Positions 6,400-15,909 are shown, counted from the stretch's first letter. The stretch: 44,162 bases of DNA from JAHFKM01 sp035655455 (GCA_035655455.1 DASRUL010000012.1:1-44162); one strand, 5' to 3'. Numbers and translations are program-made. The notes: a model not told the origin generated them from the letters alone.

Positions 6400-7882
6400 A
6401 GGGTACAAAGACCTCATCGCAGTATACTTCAGAGAATACCCTTTCGTCGAAGCAAACATCGTAAGCTTCAACGACTTCATCGAAAAAGGCATCCAAAAAA
6501 TCGTAGATGAAATCGGAGACATCATTCCAACAATTATTCCCCAAGAAGTAGAAAGCTTCGTCATCAAACTCAAAAAAATCTGGATAGAAAAACCAAGCAT
6601 CATCGAAGCAGACGGCAGCAAGAGAGACGTCTATCCCAACGAAGCAAGACTCAGAAACCTCACCTACTCAGCACCCATCTTCCTCGAAGTCAGCGCCTAC
6701 GTTGATGAAATCCAGCGCGAAAGCTTCACCTCCATGATCGGAAAGCTACCCATCATGGTCAAGTCAAAACACTGCCATCTCCACGGATTAAAAAAAGACG
6801 ACCTCATCAAACACGGAGAAGACCCGGATGACTCAGGAGGATACTTCCTCATCAACGGAAACGAACGCGTCATGATCACAGTAGAAGACTTGGCATCTAA
6901 TAAGTTCTTCGTCGAGCACAAAGGAGCAGGACCAAGCGAATACGTAGGCAGAGTCTTCTCAGAAATGGGAAGCTACAGAATACCGCACATCCTTGAACAA
7001 ATGAAAGACGGCATCTTCAACCTCAGCTTCACAAGATTCAGAAGAATCCCAGCGATCAGTATCATCAAAGCACTCGGCCTCGTCAAAGACCAAGAGATTA
7101 CGAAACTCATCTGCGGCGCAGACAACGTTTATGACTCCGTCCTCATCAACCTCTATGATGCGGCAGATCTCACCACACAAGAAGAAGCGCTTGACTACTT
7201 ATCCAAAAAAATAGGCATCACCCAACAAGACCAAAAATTCGAAAAAACCTACGAGCAACTCGACAAATATTTGCTCCCCCATCTTGGAACGCAATCCAAA
7301 GACAGAATTACAAAGGCCTACAACCTCTGCAAACTCATCAGAAGATTCATCATTGTCACAGAAGAACAAAAACCCCTCACAGACAAAGACCACTACATGA
7401 ACAAAAGACTCAAACTCTCAGGGGATATGTTCGAAGACCTCCTCAGAGCAAACATGCGCAGCCTCGTCCAGGACATCCTTTACAACTTCCAAAGACTCGT
7501 AAAAAGAGGAAAATTCCAATCCATTAAAATCATCATCAGGGACGAGCTCTTAACCTCCAACATCAAGAGCAGCCTTGCCACAGGATCCTGGACTGGAGGA
7601 AGAAAAGGCATCAGCCAAAACATCGACAGAACAAACATCCTCGCGGCATACTCCCACCTGCTCAGGGTCAACTCGCTCTTAACCTCCACCCAAGAAAATT
7701 TTGAAGCACGAGCACTCCACCCGAGTCATATGGGGAGATTATGCCCAATCGAAACCCCGGAAGGAACAAGCATTGGACTCAAGAAAAATCTCGCACTCAT
7801 GACCAACATCTCGCGAGGAGAAGTCGCAGAAGAAAAACTCAAAAAATCCCTTGAAGGCATCGGACTCAAACTCACACAATGA
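6392..7882 (+). CDS. rpoB2: RNA polymerase subunit B'' (N-terminal half of the second largest subunit)
   Basis: The 496 residues match the split archaeal B'' subunit (lobe and protrusion). The motif YFLINGNERVMI (about 150-161) and the C-terminal HPSHMGRLCPIETPEGTSIG (about 447-466, consensus HPSHyGRiCPIETPEG) are clear. Together with B' it forms one face of the active-centre cleft. It overlaps rpoH by 8 bases and rpoB' by 4 bases, so translation is coupled. The GC-richer, C-ending codons are typical of the highly expressed genes in this window. Confidence 0.96.
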   Translation: MVKGYKDLIAVYFREYPFVEANIVSFNDFIEKGIQKIVDEIGDIIPTIIPQEVESFVIKLKKIWIEKPSIIEADGSKRDVYPNEARLRNLTYSAPIFLEVSAYVDEIQRESFTSMIGKLPIMVKSKHCHLHGLKKDDLIKHGEDPDDSGGYFLINGNERVMITVEDLASNKFFVEHKGAGPSEYVGRVFSEMGSYRIPHILEQMKDGIFNLSFTRFRRIPAISIIKALGLVKDQEITKLICGADNVYDSVLINLYDAADLTTQEEALDYLSKKIGITQQDQKFEKTYEQLDKYLLPHLGTQSKDRITKAYNLCKLIRRFIIVTEEQKPLTDKDHYMNKRLKLSGDMFEDLLRANMRSLVQDILYNFQRLVKRGKFQSIKIIIRDELLTSNIKSSLATGSWTGGRKGISQNIDRTNILAAYSHLLRVNSLLTSTQENFEARALHPSHMGRLCPIETPEGTSIGLKKNLALMTNISRGEVAEEKLKKSLEGIGLKLTQ

Positions 7883-9681
7883 CAGACATCTACATCAACG
7901 ACAAATACACCGGAACAGCAACAGACCCAAGGGACTTTGTCAAACAACTCAGAACAGAACGCAGAAGAGGAGCATTCCCCCTTGAACTCAACTTTTTTTA
8001 TAATGAGGACTTCGACGAAATTCATCTTGACACCACTAGGGGAAGAGCGCGCAGACCCCTCATCGTCGTCGAAAATGGAAAGCCAAAACTCACAGACCAA
8101 CACCTCCATGACCTCAAAAACGGAGAGATCAAATGGGAAAAACTCGTCAAAGAAGGCATCATCGAATACCTTGACGCCGCAGAAGAAGAAAACTGCCTCA
8201 TCGCATTCAACGACCAAGACCTCACCAAGGACCACACCCATATTGAAATCGGACCAATTGTCATCTTAGGATTAGTCACAAGCCTTGTGCCTTACGCTAA
8301 CTACGGACCAGGATCAAAACTCATCAAAGGAAGCAAAATGCAAAAACAATCCATAGGTATGTACGCCGCAAACTTCCTCCTCAGAATGAACACCGACGTG
8401 AGCGTTCTTCACTATCCCCAAAAGCCTATCACCAAGAGCTTCATGCACGATCTCATTGAATTTGAGAAACATCCCGCAGGACAAAACATCGTCATCGCGA
8501 TCATGAGCTACGAAGGGTACAACATGGAAGACGCGGTCGTCCTCAGCAGAGCGTCAGTAGACAGAGGCCTGTTCAGAAGCACCTACTTCAGACCCTACAC
8601 TATAGAAGAACTCCGCTACCAAGGAGGGCTTGTTGACGAAATCTGCATCCCAGACAAAGAAGTCAAAGGTTACAAGTCAGAAAAAGACTACAGACTCCTT
8701 GAAGAAGACGGCATCGTCTCCACAGGAACAAAAGTCAAAGAAGAAGATGTCCTCATCGGAAAAATCAGTCCCCCACGCTTTCTCGGAGAATTCGAAGAAT
8801 TCAGCATCGCAGCAAACATCAAACGCGAAAGCTCAACAGCAATCAGCCACGGAGAAAAAGGCATCGTCGACATGACTATTATCACAGAAAACGAAGAAGG
8901 AAACAGGCTCATACAAACCCGGCTTCGAGAGCAACGCATCCCAGAAATCGGAGACAAATTCGCGTCAAGACATATGCAAAAAGGCATCCTCAGCTTTCTT
9001 GTTGATCCAGAGGACATGCCCTTCTCAACCTCAGGCATCACCCCAGACCTCATCTTCTCACCCCATGGCATTCCCACAAGAATGAGCATCTCCCACCTCA
9101 TTGAAGTCATCTCAGGAAAGGTAGGCAGCCTCAGCGGAGAATATATCGATGGAACAACCTTTGACGCAGCACCAGAAAAGGACCTGAGAAAAGCGCTTAA
9201 AAAACTCGGCTTCAGAGACAACGGACTCGAGGCATTCTACAGCGGAACAACAGGACACATCCTCCACGCGCGCATCTACACTGGCAATATGTATTACCTC
9301 AGGCTCAAACATATGGTAGCGAACAAACTCCACGCACGTGCGACAGGAAAAATCCAACTTTTAACCAGGCAACCCATCGAAGGACGATCACAAGGAGGAG
9401 GGCTCAGAGTTGGAGAAATGGAAAAAGACTGCTTCGTCGCGCACGGAGCATCACTCCTCCTCAAAGAACGTTTCGACTCAGACAAAACTCTCGTCTACGT
9501 CTGCGAAAGCTGCGGACTGCTAGCAATATACGACAACTACAAAAACAGAGAATACTGCACCAAGTGTGGGGGAAACGTCAAAATCAGCACCGTTGAAATG
9601 TCTTACGCATTCAAACTGCTCATCGACGAGCTCAAATCTCTCTGCATCCATCCCAAACTCATCCTCGGAAGGAAGTACTAA
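7879..9681 (+). CDS. rpoB1: RNA polymerase subunit B' (C-terminal half of the second largest subunit)
   Basis: The 600 residues contain the hybrid-binding and wall motifs GYNMEDAVVLSRAS (about 214-227), GDKFASRHMQKG (about 359-370), GGGLRVGEMEKDC (about 510-522) and a C-terminal zinc site C-x2-C ... C-x2-C (about 541-562). One feature is odd: the near-universal SRHGQKG is SRHMQKG here (Met366 for Gly). It overlaps rpoB'' by 4 bases and ends 2 bases before rpoA'. Confidence 0.96.
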   Translation: MTDIYINDKYTGTATDPRDFVKQLRTERRRGAFPLELNFFYNEDFDEIHLDTTRGRARRPLIVVENGKPKLTDQHLHDLKNGEIKWEKLVKEGIIEYLDAAEEENCLIAFNDQDLTKDHTHIEIGPIVILGLVTSLVPYANYGPGSKLIKGSKMQKQSIGMYAANFLLRMNTDVSVLHYPQKPITKSFMHDLIEFEKHPAGQNIVIAIMSYEGYNMEDAVVLSRASVDRGLFRSTYFRPYTIEELRYQGGLVDEICIPDKEVKGYKSEKDYRLLEEDGIVSTGTKVKEEDVLIGKISPPRFLGEFEEFSIAANIKRESSTAISHGEKGIVDMTIITENEEGNRLIQTRLREQRIPEIGDKFASRHMQKGILSFLVDPEDMPFSTSGITPDLIFSPHGIPTRMSISHLIEVISGKVGSLSGEYIDGTTFDAAPEKDLRKALKKLGFRDNGLEAFYSGTTGHILHARIYTGNMYYLRLKHMVANKLHARATGKIQLLTRQPIEGRSQGGGLRVGEMEKDCFVAHGASLLLKERFDSDKTLVYVCESCGLLAIYDNYKNREYCTKCGGNVKISTVEMSYAFKLLIDELKSLCIHPKLILGRKY

Positions 9682-9683
9682 CC

Positions 9684-12263
9684 ATGCACTACGTTTACAA
9701 AAAGATAGACGCCCTCATCTTTGGCGTGTTGTCACCAGACGCTATCAAAAAAATGGCATGCGCCAAAATCGTCACCCCGGAGCTCTACGACAAGGAAGGA
9801 TTCCCAGTAGATGGAGGACTCATGGATGTCAGGCTCGGCGTCATTGACCCAGGCATCAGATGCAAAACCTGCGGCGGAACCCTCAAGGACTGCATGGGCC
9901 ACTTCGGATACATGGACCTCGCAAGGCCAATCATCCACATCAAATACGCAGACGTCATCCTCACCTTCCTCAGGGCAAGCTGCAGAGAATGCGGCAAACT
10001 CCTTACAGACAAAAAAATAAAAATCGAAGTCCAAGAAGAAATCCCAGATGAACAACCCCGCCAAGAAGAAACTCAGGACGAAACAGAAAAACCAACAAAA
10101 AAAACAAAAACAACAACCAAGAGCGTCAAAATCTGCATAGCCTGCAACGCGAAACAGCTTCCTATTAAACTAGAAAAACCAACCACTTTCCTCGAAGACG
10201 AAAAAAGACTCACACCGATCGATATCCACACCAGACTCAACAGAGTAACAAACGAAGACGTAGCAAAACTCGGCCTCGACCCAGCATACGCGAGACCAGA
10301 ATGGATGGTCCTCACCATCCTCCCAGTACCACCGGTCACTATCAGACCGAGCATCACCCTCGAAACAGGAGAACGCAGCGAAGATGACCTCACCCACAAA
10401 CTTGGGGACATCGTCAGAATCAACCAACGCCTCTTCGAAAACATCAACGCAGGCGCGCCAGAAATCATCGTCGAAGACTTGTGGGAACTCCTCCAATATC
10501 ATGTCACAACCTACTTCGACAACGAAATCAGCCAAGTACCACCAGCACGACACAGATCGGGACAAGCACTCAAAACCCTTACAGAACGCATCAAGAGCAA
10601 GGAAGGACGCTTCAGACACAACCTCGCTGGAAAAAGAGTCAACTACGCAGCACGCACCGTCATCAGCCCAGATCCAAAACTAGAAATCAACGAAGTAGGC
10701 GTCCCACTCAGCGTCGCCATGGAACTCACCATTCCAGAAAGAGTCACAGAATGGAACATCAAACGCCTCAAAAAATTCGTCGAACATGGACCAGGAAAAT
10801 ACCCGGGAAGCAACTACGTCGTCAGACCAGATGGAAAAAAGAAAAAAATCACCGAAGAAACCCACGAACAACTCCTCGAAGAACTACAACCGGGCTACGC
10901 TGTAGAACGGCACCTCATGAACGGTGACATCGTCGTCTTCAACAGACAACCAAGCCTCCACAGGATGAGCATCATGTCACACCATATTAAAGTCCTTCCA
11001 GGAAAATCCTTCAGACTCAACCCAACCGTGTGCAACCCCTACGCTGCAGATTTCGACGGAGACGAAATGAACCTTCATGTCCCCCAAACAGAAGAAGCAC
11101 GCGCGGAAGCAGAAATTCTCATGGAGGTACAAACACAAATCATCACCCCAAAGAACGGACTCAACATCATCGGGTGCAGCACTGACGCGATCACCGGAAA
11201 CTTCCTCCTCACCAAACACATAGAATTTGACAAAGAAGACGCCATCCAACTCCTCCACACCATTGGCGTCTACAATCAAGAACGCTTCGAAAAGTTCAAG
11301 AAAAAAGTCAGTGGCAAAGAAATCTTCAGCGCACTCCTCCCGGACACCTTCAACTTCATCGGACAAACAAAAACAAAAAAACCAGTCATCATCAAAAACG
11401 GAACCCTCGAAGAGGGATTCATCGACAAGGCAACTATTGGGGAAGAAAAAGGAGAGCTCATCAGGGCAGTCTACGCCCAATACGGATCATCGATAGGCAT
11501 CGACCTCCTCGGAAAGATCTTTAGGCTCGGACTGGAGGCCCTCAACAGAAGAGGCTTCACCACCACTATCGCAGACACAGACCTGCCAACAGACGTCACA
11601 GAAAAAATCAAAGAAACCCTCTACAACGCGGAACGAAGAGTAACCCAACTCATTGACCAATACAAAAACAAAGAACTCGAAAGTCTCCCGGGATTAAGCC
11701 CCGAAGTGAGCCTTGAAGTCAAGATCCAAGAAGTCCTCAACAAAGCAAGAAGCCGCGTCGGAGAACTCATCTCGGAAATCTCAGACGAGAACAACGCGAC
11801 TATCATCATGGCAACCTCTGGAGCAAAAGGAAGCAGCCTCAACCTCGCGATGATGGCAGGATGCGTCGGCCAACAATCACTCAGAGGCAAAAGAATCGAA
11901 AACGGTTACAAAGACAGAACGCTCAGCGTCTTCCAACGAGGAGACCTCACGCCACGAGCAAAAGGATTCATCAAAATGGGCTACAAAGAAGGATTACCGC
12001 CACAAGAATTCTTCATGAACGCGCTTACCGGAAGAGACAGCCTCATGGATACCGCTCTCAGAACCCCAAAATCAGGATACCTGTACCGAAGGCTGTCAAG
12101 CGCGCTCCAAGACTTAAAGATAGCCTATGATTATACTGTCAGGGACGCAAACGAAAACATCGTCCAATACCTCTACGGAGAAGACTGCCTCGACGTCTCA
12201 AAAACAGAAGGCGGAAAAATCAACGTCACCCGCATCACCAAAGAAGTCATCGGAGAAAAATAA
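9684..12263 (+). CDS. rpoA1: RNA polymerase subunit A' (N-terminal part of the largest subunit)
   Basis: The 859 residues include the clamp zinc site (C-x2-C-x6-C-x2-H, about 59-74), a second pair of C-x2-C motifs (about 102-155) flanking a charged Lys/Glu-rich insert, and the catalytic loop ADFDGDEMNLHVPQ with Mg-binding Asp456, Asp458 and Asp460. The residue just before this loop, Asn in almost all RNA polymerases (yeast Rpb1 Asn479, E. coli beta' Asn458), is Ala454 here. The bridge helix region and the C-terminal jaw start are present. It is separated from rpoA'' by 2 bases, the usual archaeal split. Confidence 0.96.
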   Translation: MHYVYKKIDALIFGVLSPDAIKKMACAKIVTPELYDKEGFPVDGGLMDVRLGVIDPGIRCKTCGGTLKDCMGHFGYMDLARPIIHIKYADVILTFLRASCRECGKLLTDKKIKIEVQEEIPDEQPRQEETQDETEKPTKKTKTTTKSVKICIACNAKQLPIKLEKPTTFLEDEKRLTPIDIHTRLNRVTNEDVAKLGLDPAYARPEWMVLTILPVPPVTIRPSITLETGERSEDDLTHKLGDIVRINQRLFENINAGAPEIIVEDLWELLQYHVTTYFDNEISQVPPARHRSGQALKTLTERIKSKEGRFRHNLAGKRVNYAARTVISPDPKLEINEVGVPLSVAMELTIPERVTEWNIKRLKKFVEHGPGKYPGSNYVVRPDGKKKKITEETHEQLLEELQPGYAVERHLMNGDIVVFNRQPSLHRMSIMSHHIKVLPGKSFRLNPTVCNPYAADFDGDEMNLHVPQTEEARAEAEILMEVQTQIITPKNGLNIIGCSTDAITGNFLLTKHIEFDKEDAIQLLHTIGVYNQERFEKFKKKVSGKEIFSALLPDTFNFIGQTKTKKPVIIKNGTLEEGFIDKATIGEEKGELIRAVYAQYGSSIGIDLLGKIFRLGLEALNRRGFTTTIADTDLPTDVTEKIKETLYNAERRVTQLIDQYKNKELESLPGLSPEVSLEVKIQEVLNKARSRVGELISEISDENNATIIMATSGAKGSSLNLAMMAGCVGQQSLRGKRIENGYKDRTLSVFQRGDLTPRAKGFIKMGYKEGLPPQEFFMNALTGRDSLMDTALRTPKSGYLYRRLSSALQDLKIAYDYTVRDANENIVQYLYGEDCLDVSKTEGGKINVTRITKEVIGEK

Positions 12264-12265
12264 CC

Positions 12266-13378
12266 ATGCTCCCGGAACACCTACAAAAAGAAATCGAAGA
12301 CATCAGCAAAAAATTCAAACCCACAGAAAAACAAAAACAAGAAATAATCAAACGCGTCGACCATCTCTACCAAGAAGCAAAAATCTCACCAGGAGAGGCC
12401 ATTGGAATAGTAACAGCAGAAAGTTTTGGAGAACCCAGCACCCAAATGACCATCAGCTCCTTCCACTTCGCAGGCGTAGCAGAAATGAACGTTACTGTCG
12501 GCCTCGTGAGACTCATCGAAATCTTTGACGCTAGAAAGAATCCAAGCACACCTATTATGCAACTCCCACTCAAAACCAAATACACCAAAACCCTCGACAT
12601 GGTCAGAGAAGTAGCAATAAAAATCAAAGAAACCAAACTCGCAGATGTCGTAGATGAAATTTCTATTAACATCGCGAAAAACACCATCGAAATAGAACTC
12701 GACAAAAAACGGCTCAAAGAGTTTGACATCAAACCAGGATACGTCCTCACCAAACTCAAAGAAAACTTCAAAAGCCTCGAAGTCAAAGAACTCAAAGAAG
12801 CGATCGCCCTCAAACCAAAAGAACAAATCAAACTCGCAGAACTCTACAAACTCAAAGAAAAAGCAAAAACCATCCACCTCGCAGGACTCAAAGGGGTAAC
12901 CCAAGTCCTTCCCATCAAAGACGATGAAGGCAACTACACCATCCACACCGCAGGATCCAACCTCGCAGACAGTCTCTCCATGGAAGAAATCGACAAAACA
13001 AAAATCATCACCAATGACCTCTTCGAAATAGCAGAAGTCTTAGGCATCGAAGCAGCACGCCAAACCATCATCAACGAATCGCTTAAAGTTATCAAAGACC
13101 AAGGCCTTGACATTGATATCAGACATATCATGTTACTCGCAGATGTCATGACCAGAACAGGAATAATCAAAGGCGTCACCAGAACAGGCATCACCGGAGA
13201 AAAAGAATCAGTCCTCGCACGAGCAAGCTTCGAAACGCCCATGAAACACATCATAAACGCAACCCTCATCGGAGAAAGAGATGATTTGAACAGCGTCGTA
13301 GAAAACGTCATTCTTAACCAACCCGTACCACTCGGAACAGGACTTCCCGGACTTGTCGTCAAAGTCAAGAAAAAATGA
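12266..13378 (+). CDS. rpoA2: RNA polymerase subunit A'' (C-terminal part of the largest subunit)
   Basis: The 370 residues contain the trigger loop TQMTISSFHFAGVAE with catalytic His67, then VTVGLVRLIEIFDARKNPST (consensus VTlGlPRLiEI.DArk.PST). Several usually fixed positions differ: Asn before the FH pair is Ser64, and the Pro in GLPRL is Val. The C-terminal domain with ITRTGI repeats and the cleft-closing GTGLPGLVVKV end is normal. It overlaps the L30e gene by 4 bases. Confidence 0.95.
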   Translation: MLPEHLQKEIEDISKKFKPTEKQKQEIIKRVDHLYQEAKISPGEAIGIVTAESFGEPSTQMTISSFHFAGVAEMNVTVGLVRLIEIFDARKNPSTPIMQLPLKTKYTKTLDMVREVAIKIKETKLADVVDEISINIAKNTIEIELDKKRLKEFDIKPGYVLTKLKENFKSLEVKELKEAIALKPKEQIKLAELYKLKEKAKTIHLAGLKGVTQVLPIKDDEGNYTIHTAGSNLADSLSMEEIDKTKIITNDLFEIAEVLGIEAARQTIINESLKVIKDQGLDIDIRHIMLLADVMTRTGIIKGVTRTGITGEKESVLARASFETPMKHIINATLIGERDDLNSVVENVILNQPVPLGTGLPGLVVKVKKK

Positions 13379-13632
13379 ACACAACAGAACAACTCAAACA
13401 AGACCTCAAGACCGGAAAGCCCATCTACGGCAGGGAAGTCACCCTCAAAATGCTCAAACAAGGAACACTCAAAAAGGTGTACCTCGCCAAGAACTCCCCA
13501 GACAAACAAACAGTAACAAGCCACGCGAACCAGGCAAGAACAGAAGTCATCCTCCTCGAAGAAGACAACGTCAAACTCGGAATTCTCTGCAAAAAACCAT
13601 TTCCCGTAAGCATTCTCAGCTTCCCACAATGA
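13375..13632 (+). CDS. rpl30e: Ribosomal protein L30e / L7Ae family
   Basis: The 85-residue protein has the L30e/L7Ae fold pattern: TGKPIYGREVTLKMLKQGTLKKVYLAKN, then a central helix and ILCKKPFPVSILSF at the end. Position between rpoA'' and nusA is the conserved archaeal place for L30e. It probably binds rRNA kink-turns in the large subunit. Shorter than the usual 95-105 residues. Coupled to both neighbours by 4-base overlaps. Confidence 0.85.
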   Translation: MNTTEQLKQDLKTGKPIYGREVTLKMLKQGTLKKVYLAKNSPDKQTVTSHANQARTEVILLEEDNVKLGILCKKPFPVSILSFPQ

Positions 13633-14024
13633 AACTCACCAAGGACATCATCCAATACATCACCCTCTTCGAAAACGTCACAGGAGCAAGCGTCAAAGAT
13701 TGCCTCCTTCAAGAAAACAGCCTTATCTTCATCGTAGAAGAAGGAAATGTTCAGAAAGCGCTCCGCGGCTCAAGAAAAATAGAACAACTCACCAAGAAAC
13801 ACGTCAGCATCATCGGCTATTCTGAAGACATCCAAAAATTCCTTCTTAATCTCCTTTACCCAGAAAAGCCAGACAGCATCAATCAGGAAGGAAAACTCGT
13901 TCTTATCCACGTTCAAGACGCCAAAACCAAAGGAAGAATCTTCGGCAGAAGCAGAGAACGACTCCAATGGATCAACACTCTTGTAAAAAAATACTTTGAT
14001 ATTGAAGAAGTAAGAGTGAACTAA
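13629..14024 (+). CDS. nusA: Archaeal NusA-like transcription factor (KH domains)
   Basis: The 131-residue protein starts at the ATG overlapping the L30e stop. It has two KH-like halves: GASVKDCLLQENSLIFIVEEG (about 18-37) and IHVQDAKTKGRIFGRSRERL (about 97-116), with GRSRERL in place of the GxxG loop region. Archaeal NusA lacks the N-terminal polymerase-binding and S1 domains of bacteria, which fits the length. Context (L30e upstream, S12 downstream) is conserved. It likely binds nascent RNA. Confidence 0.88.
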   Translation: MKLTKDIIQYITLFENVTGASVKDCLLQENSLIFIVEEGNVQKALRGSRKIEQLTKKHVSIIGYSEDIQKFLLNLLYPEKPDSINQEGKLVLIHVQDAKTKGRIFGRSRERLQWINTLVKKYFDIEEVRVN

Positions 14025-14026
14025 AA

Positions 14027-14536
14027 TTATTTCCTTAACTCTGCATACATCTTCACCATTTCTCTGATCAAGCGCTCAGAAGAAACTTTTCCACCAAACG
14101 CATCGACAGCAAAAAGCCTTTGCGTTTCCCCTCTTATACGATTATCAGAAATTTCAACCTCTCCATTAATTGGATCAAAATGTAAAACAGCTTTCACATT
14201 TTTATTATCATGAAACTCTTTTAAACGCAAATGATACTGAGGAACAAGCTCTGCAACACGCGCTATCCCCTCTAAGGGCTCGTACATCAAACAGTTTAAT
14301 AAAGGTTGAGCAATTTCTGTTCTCCGTACACCACAATTAAATCTCCATTCTAAACACAAATCTCTCTGAACCTTACTCTGCACACTTACAGAAAATCCAC
14401 TATATAAATTAGAACGTTCCAAACTACCAAAACATTCGACTATTTCTCTCATAAACATTTCTTCCAAAGGAATACCCTCTTCCTTCGCTGCCAACTGATA
14501 CGCAGCCAAATCCCTCGCAGCATACACATTGACCAT
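14027..14536 (-). CDS. Unrecognised protein, 169 residues
   Basis: It sits on the opposite strand, inside the otherwise conserved nusA-rps12 stretch. A TATA-like element (reverse complement of 14561-14572, tgtttaaaag) lies 25-30 bases before the ATG. The N-terminus (VYAARDLAAYQLAAKEEGI) looks helical; two Cys (about 84 and 94) flank a short strand region. No membrane segment. The AT-rich composition differs from the flanking ribosomal genes, so it may be a later insertion. Function unknown. Confidence 0.55.
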   Translation of the reverse strand: MVNVYAARDLAAYQLAAKEEGIPLEEMFMREIVECFGSLERSNLYSGFSVSVQSKVQRDLCLEWRFNCGVRRTEIAQPLLNCLMYEPLEGIARVAELVPQYHLRLKEFHDNKNVKAVLHFDPINGEVEISDNRIRGETQRLFAVDAFGGKVSSERLIREMVKMYAELRK

Positions 14537-14618
14537 GGCCTTTTTCCAAATTTATGTTCTTTTAAACATTTCCTCTCTTCAACTTGTTTATCCAAACATG
14601 TTTCTTCAAACAATAGTA

Positions 14619-14629
14619 ACGTTTAAAAA
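14619..14629 (+). promoter_or_regulatory. TATA box for rps12-rps7
   Basis: The run cgtttaaaaag, about 25-30 bases before ATG 14652, predicts a near-leaderless mRNA. It supports the start at MGNKANGL rather than the 41-codon upstream extension of the same frame. Confidence 0.5.
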
Positions 14630-14651
14630 GAAGGCTGGAATCCTCGAGGCA

Positions 14652-15089
14652 ATGGGAAACAAAGCAAACGGCTTGATGGCAGGAAAGAAACTCAAGACAA
14701 GAAGAAAGAGCTCACGCTGGCACAACAAGTGGTACATCAAGCGGGCATTAAAACTCAAAGTCAAGGCAGACCCTTTAGAGGGAGGCAGCCAAGCGAAAGG
14801 GATCGTGCTTGAAAAGGTGCAGATAGAGGCAAAACAGCCTAACTCAGCGATGCGCAAATGCGCCAAGATCCAGCTCGTAAAAAACGGCAAACCCATCACT
14901 GTTTTCATACCAGGAAACAACGCACAAAAATTCATCAACGAACACGACGAAGTCTTAGTAGAATGCATCGGCGGGAAAATGGGCAGAGCAAAAGGCGACA
15001 TTCCCTGCATCAGATGGCAAGTCATCAAAGTCAACGACCAAAGCCTCGACGCACTCCTCAAAGGACGCATCGAAAAAGGAAGACGCTAA
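14652..15089 (+). CDS. rps12: Ribosomal protein S12
   Basis: The 145 residues match the archaeal S12 length and pattern: an N-terminal MGNKANGLMAGKKLKTRR, then KQPNSAMRKCAKIQL (the decoding loop with Lys-Gln-Pro-Asn-Ser-Ala) and a C-terminal Lys/Arg-rich GRAKGDIPCIRWQV. S12 lines the decoding centre. It abuts rps7 directly; the rps7 ATG follows the TAA. Confidence 0.96.
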   Translation: MGNKANGLMAGKKLKTRRKSSRWHNKWYIKRALKLKVKADPLEGGSQAKGIVLEKVQIEAKQPNSAMRKCAKIQLVKNGKPITVFIPGNNAQKFINEHDEVLVECIGGKMGRAKGDIPCIRWQVIKVNDQSLDALLKGRIEKGRR

Positions 15090-15689
15090 ATGACAGAACT
15101 CCTTCTCTTCAACACCTGGAGCACAAAAGACATCAGCGTACAAGACCCTGGACTCAAGAGTTGCATCAACATCGAACAAGTTCTCACCCCAAAAAGCCAC
15201 GGACGAGAAGCAAAATTCAGGTTCGGAAAGAACAAGTACCATCTTGTGGAGCGGCTCATAGGAAAACTTCAAATCCCAGGGCATAAGGGGAAAAAACACA
15301 AATACACCTCAGGACACATGACGGGAAAAGGAACGCACGCCACCAGCATCGTTCTCAAGGCCTTTAAAATCGTCGAACAAAAAACCAAAGAAAACCCAGT
15401 TAAGGTCTTCGTCAAGGCTGTCGAGAACGCAGCGCCACGAGAAGAAATCACCACCATCGAATACGGAGGAGCACGCTACCCCCAAGCGGTAGATTGCGCG
15501 CCCCAACGAAGAATCGACTTCGCACTCCGCCAGATGACCCAAGGCGCTTATGGAAAGAGCTTCAACAGCAGAACAACAATCGAGCAAGCGCTTGCGGACG
15601 AAATTATCAAAGCCTACACCCTTGACAGCGGCAGTCATGCCATCGCAAGAAAACTAGAGGTAGAACGACAAGCAGACTCGAGCAGGTAA
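15090..15689 (+). CDS. rps7: Ribosomal protein S7
   Basis: The 199 residues match archaeal S7: KFRFGKNKYHLVERLIGKL, NPVKVFVKAVENAAPREE, then RYPQAVDCAPQRRIDFAL and KSFNSRTTIEQALADEI. S7 nucleates assembly of the 30S head. It starts immediately after the rps12 stop, giving a two-gene operon, with two small unknown genes behind. Confidence 0.96.
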   Translation: MTELLLFNTWSTKDISVQDPGLKSCINIEQVLTPKSHGREAKFRFGKNKYHLVERLIGKLQIPGHKGKKHKYTSGHMTGKGTHATSIVLKAFKIVEQKTKENPVKVFVKAVENAAPREEITTIEYGGARYPQAVDCAPQRRIDFALRQMTQGAYGKSFNSRTTIEQALADEIIKAYTLDSGSHAIARKLEVERQADSSR

Positions 15690-15693
15690 ACAA

Positions 15694-15909
15694 ATGAACG
15701 AAGCTAAATTTTACGGGAGTATCTTGGAAGGTTTAGGAGCTGCAACACTGATATTCGCACCTGAATTAAAAGAATATATTCACACTTATGTCGGCGGATC
15801 CGCTCTTATCCTTCTAGGACTAGGTATGCACACAATTGGATATGGCCAAGAAGAAGTGCTAAAAAGAATAGGCGAACTTGAAAAAAAACTATTAGATAAA
15901 AACAAATGA
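15694..15909 (+). CDS. Small membrane protein of unknown function
   Basis: The 71 residues include two hydrophobic stretches (about 8-24 and 33-49, the second with GGSALILLGLGMH), then a charged C-terminal helix (EEVLKRIGELEKKLLDK) likely in the cytoplasm. It begins 4 bases after rps7 and overlaps the next gene by 4 bases, so it is probably co-transcribed with the S12-S7 unit. No family recognised. Confidence 0.6.
   Translation: MNEAKFYGSILEGLGAATLIFAPELKEYIHTYVGGSALILLGLGMHTIGYGQEEVLKRIGELEKKLLDKNK

Noticed and set aside
7726..8241. 171-codon minus-strand ORF across the rpoB''/rpoB' junction
   Set aside because: It is antisense to two essential genes with conserved motifs, has no start signals and shows improbable Val/Phe/Asp runs.
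10481..10927. 148-codon Arg/His-rich ORF in rpoA'
   Set aside because: Shadow frame of a GC-biased gene; no domain pattern.
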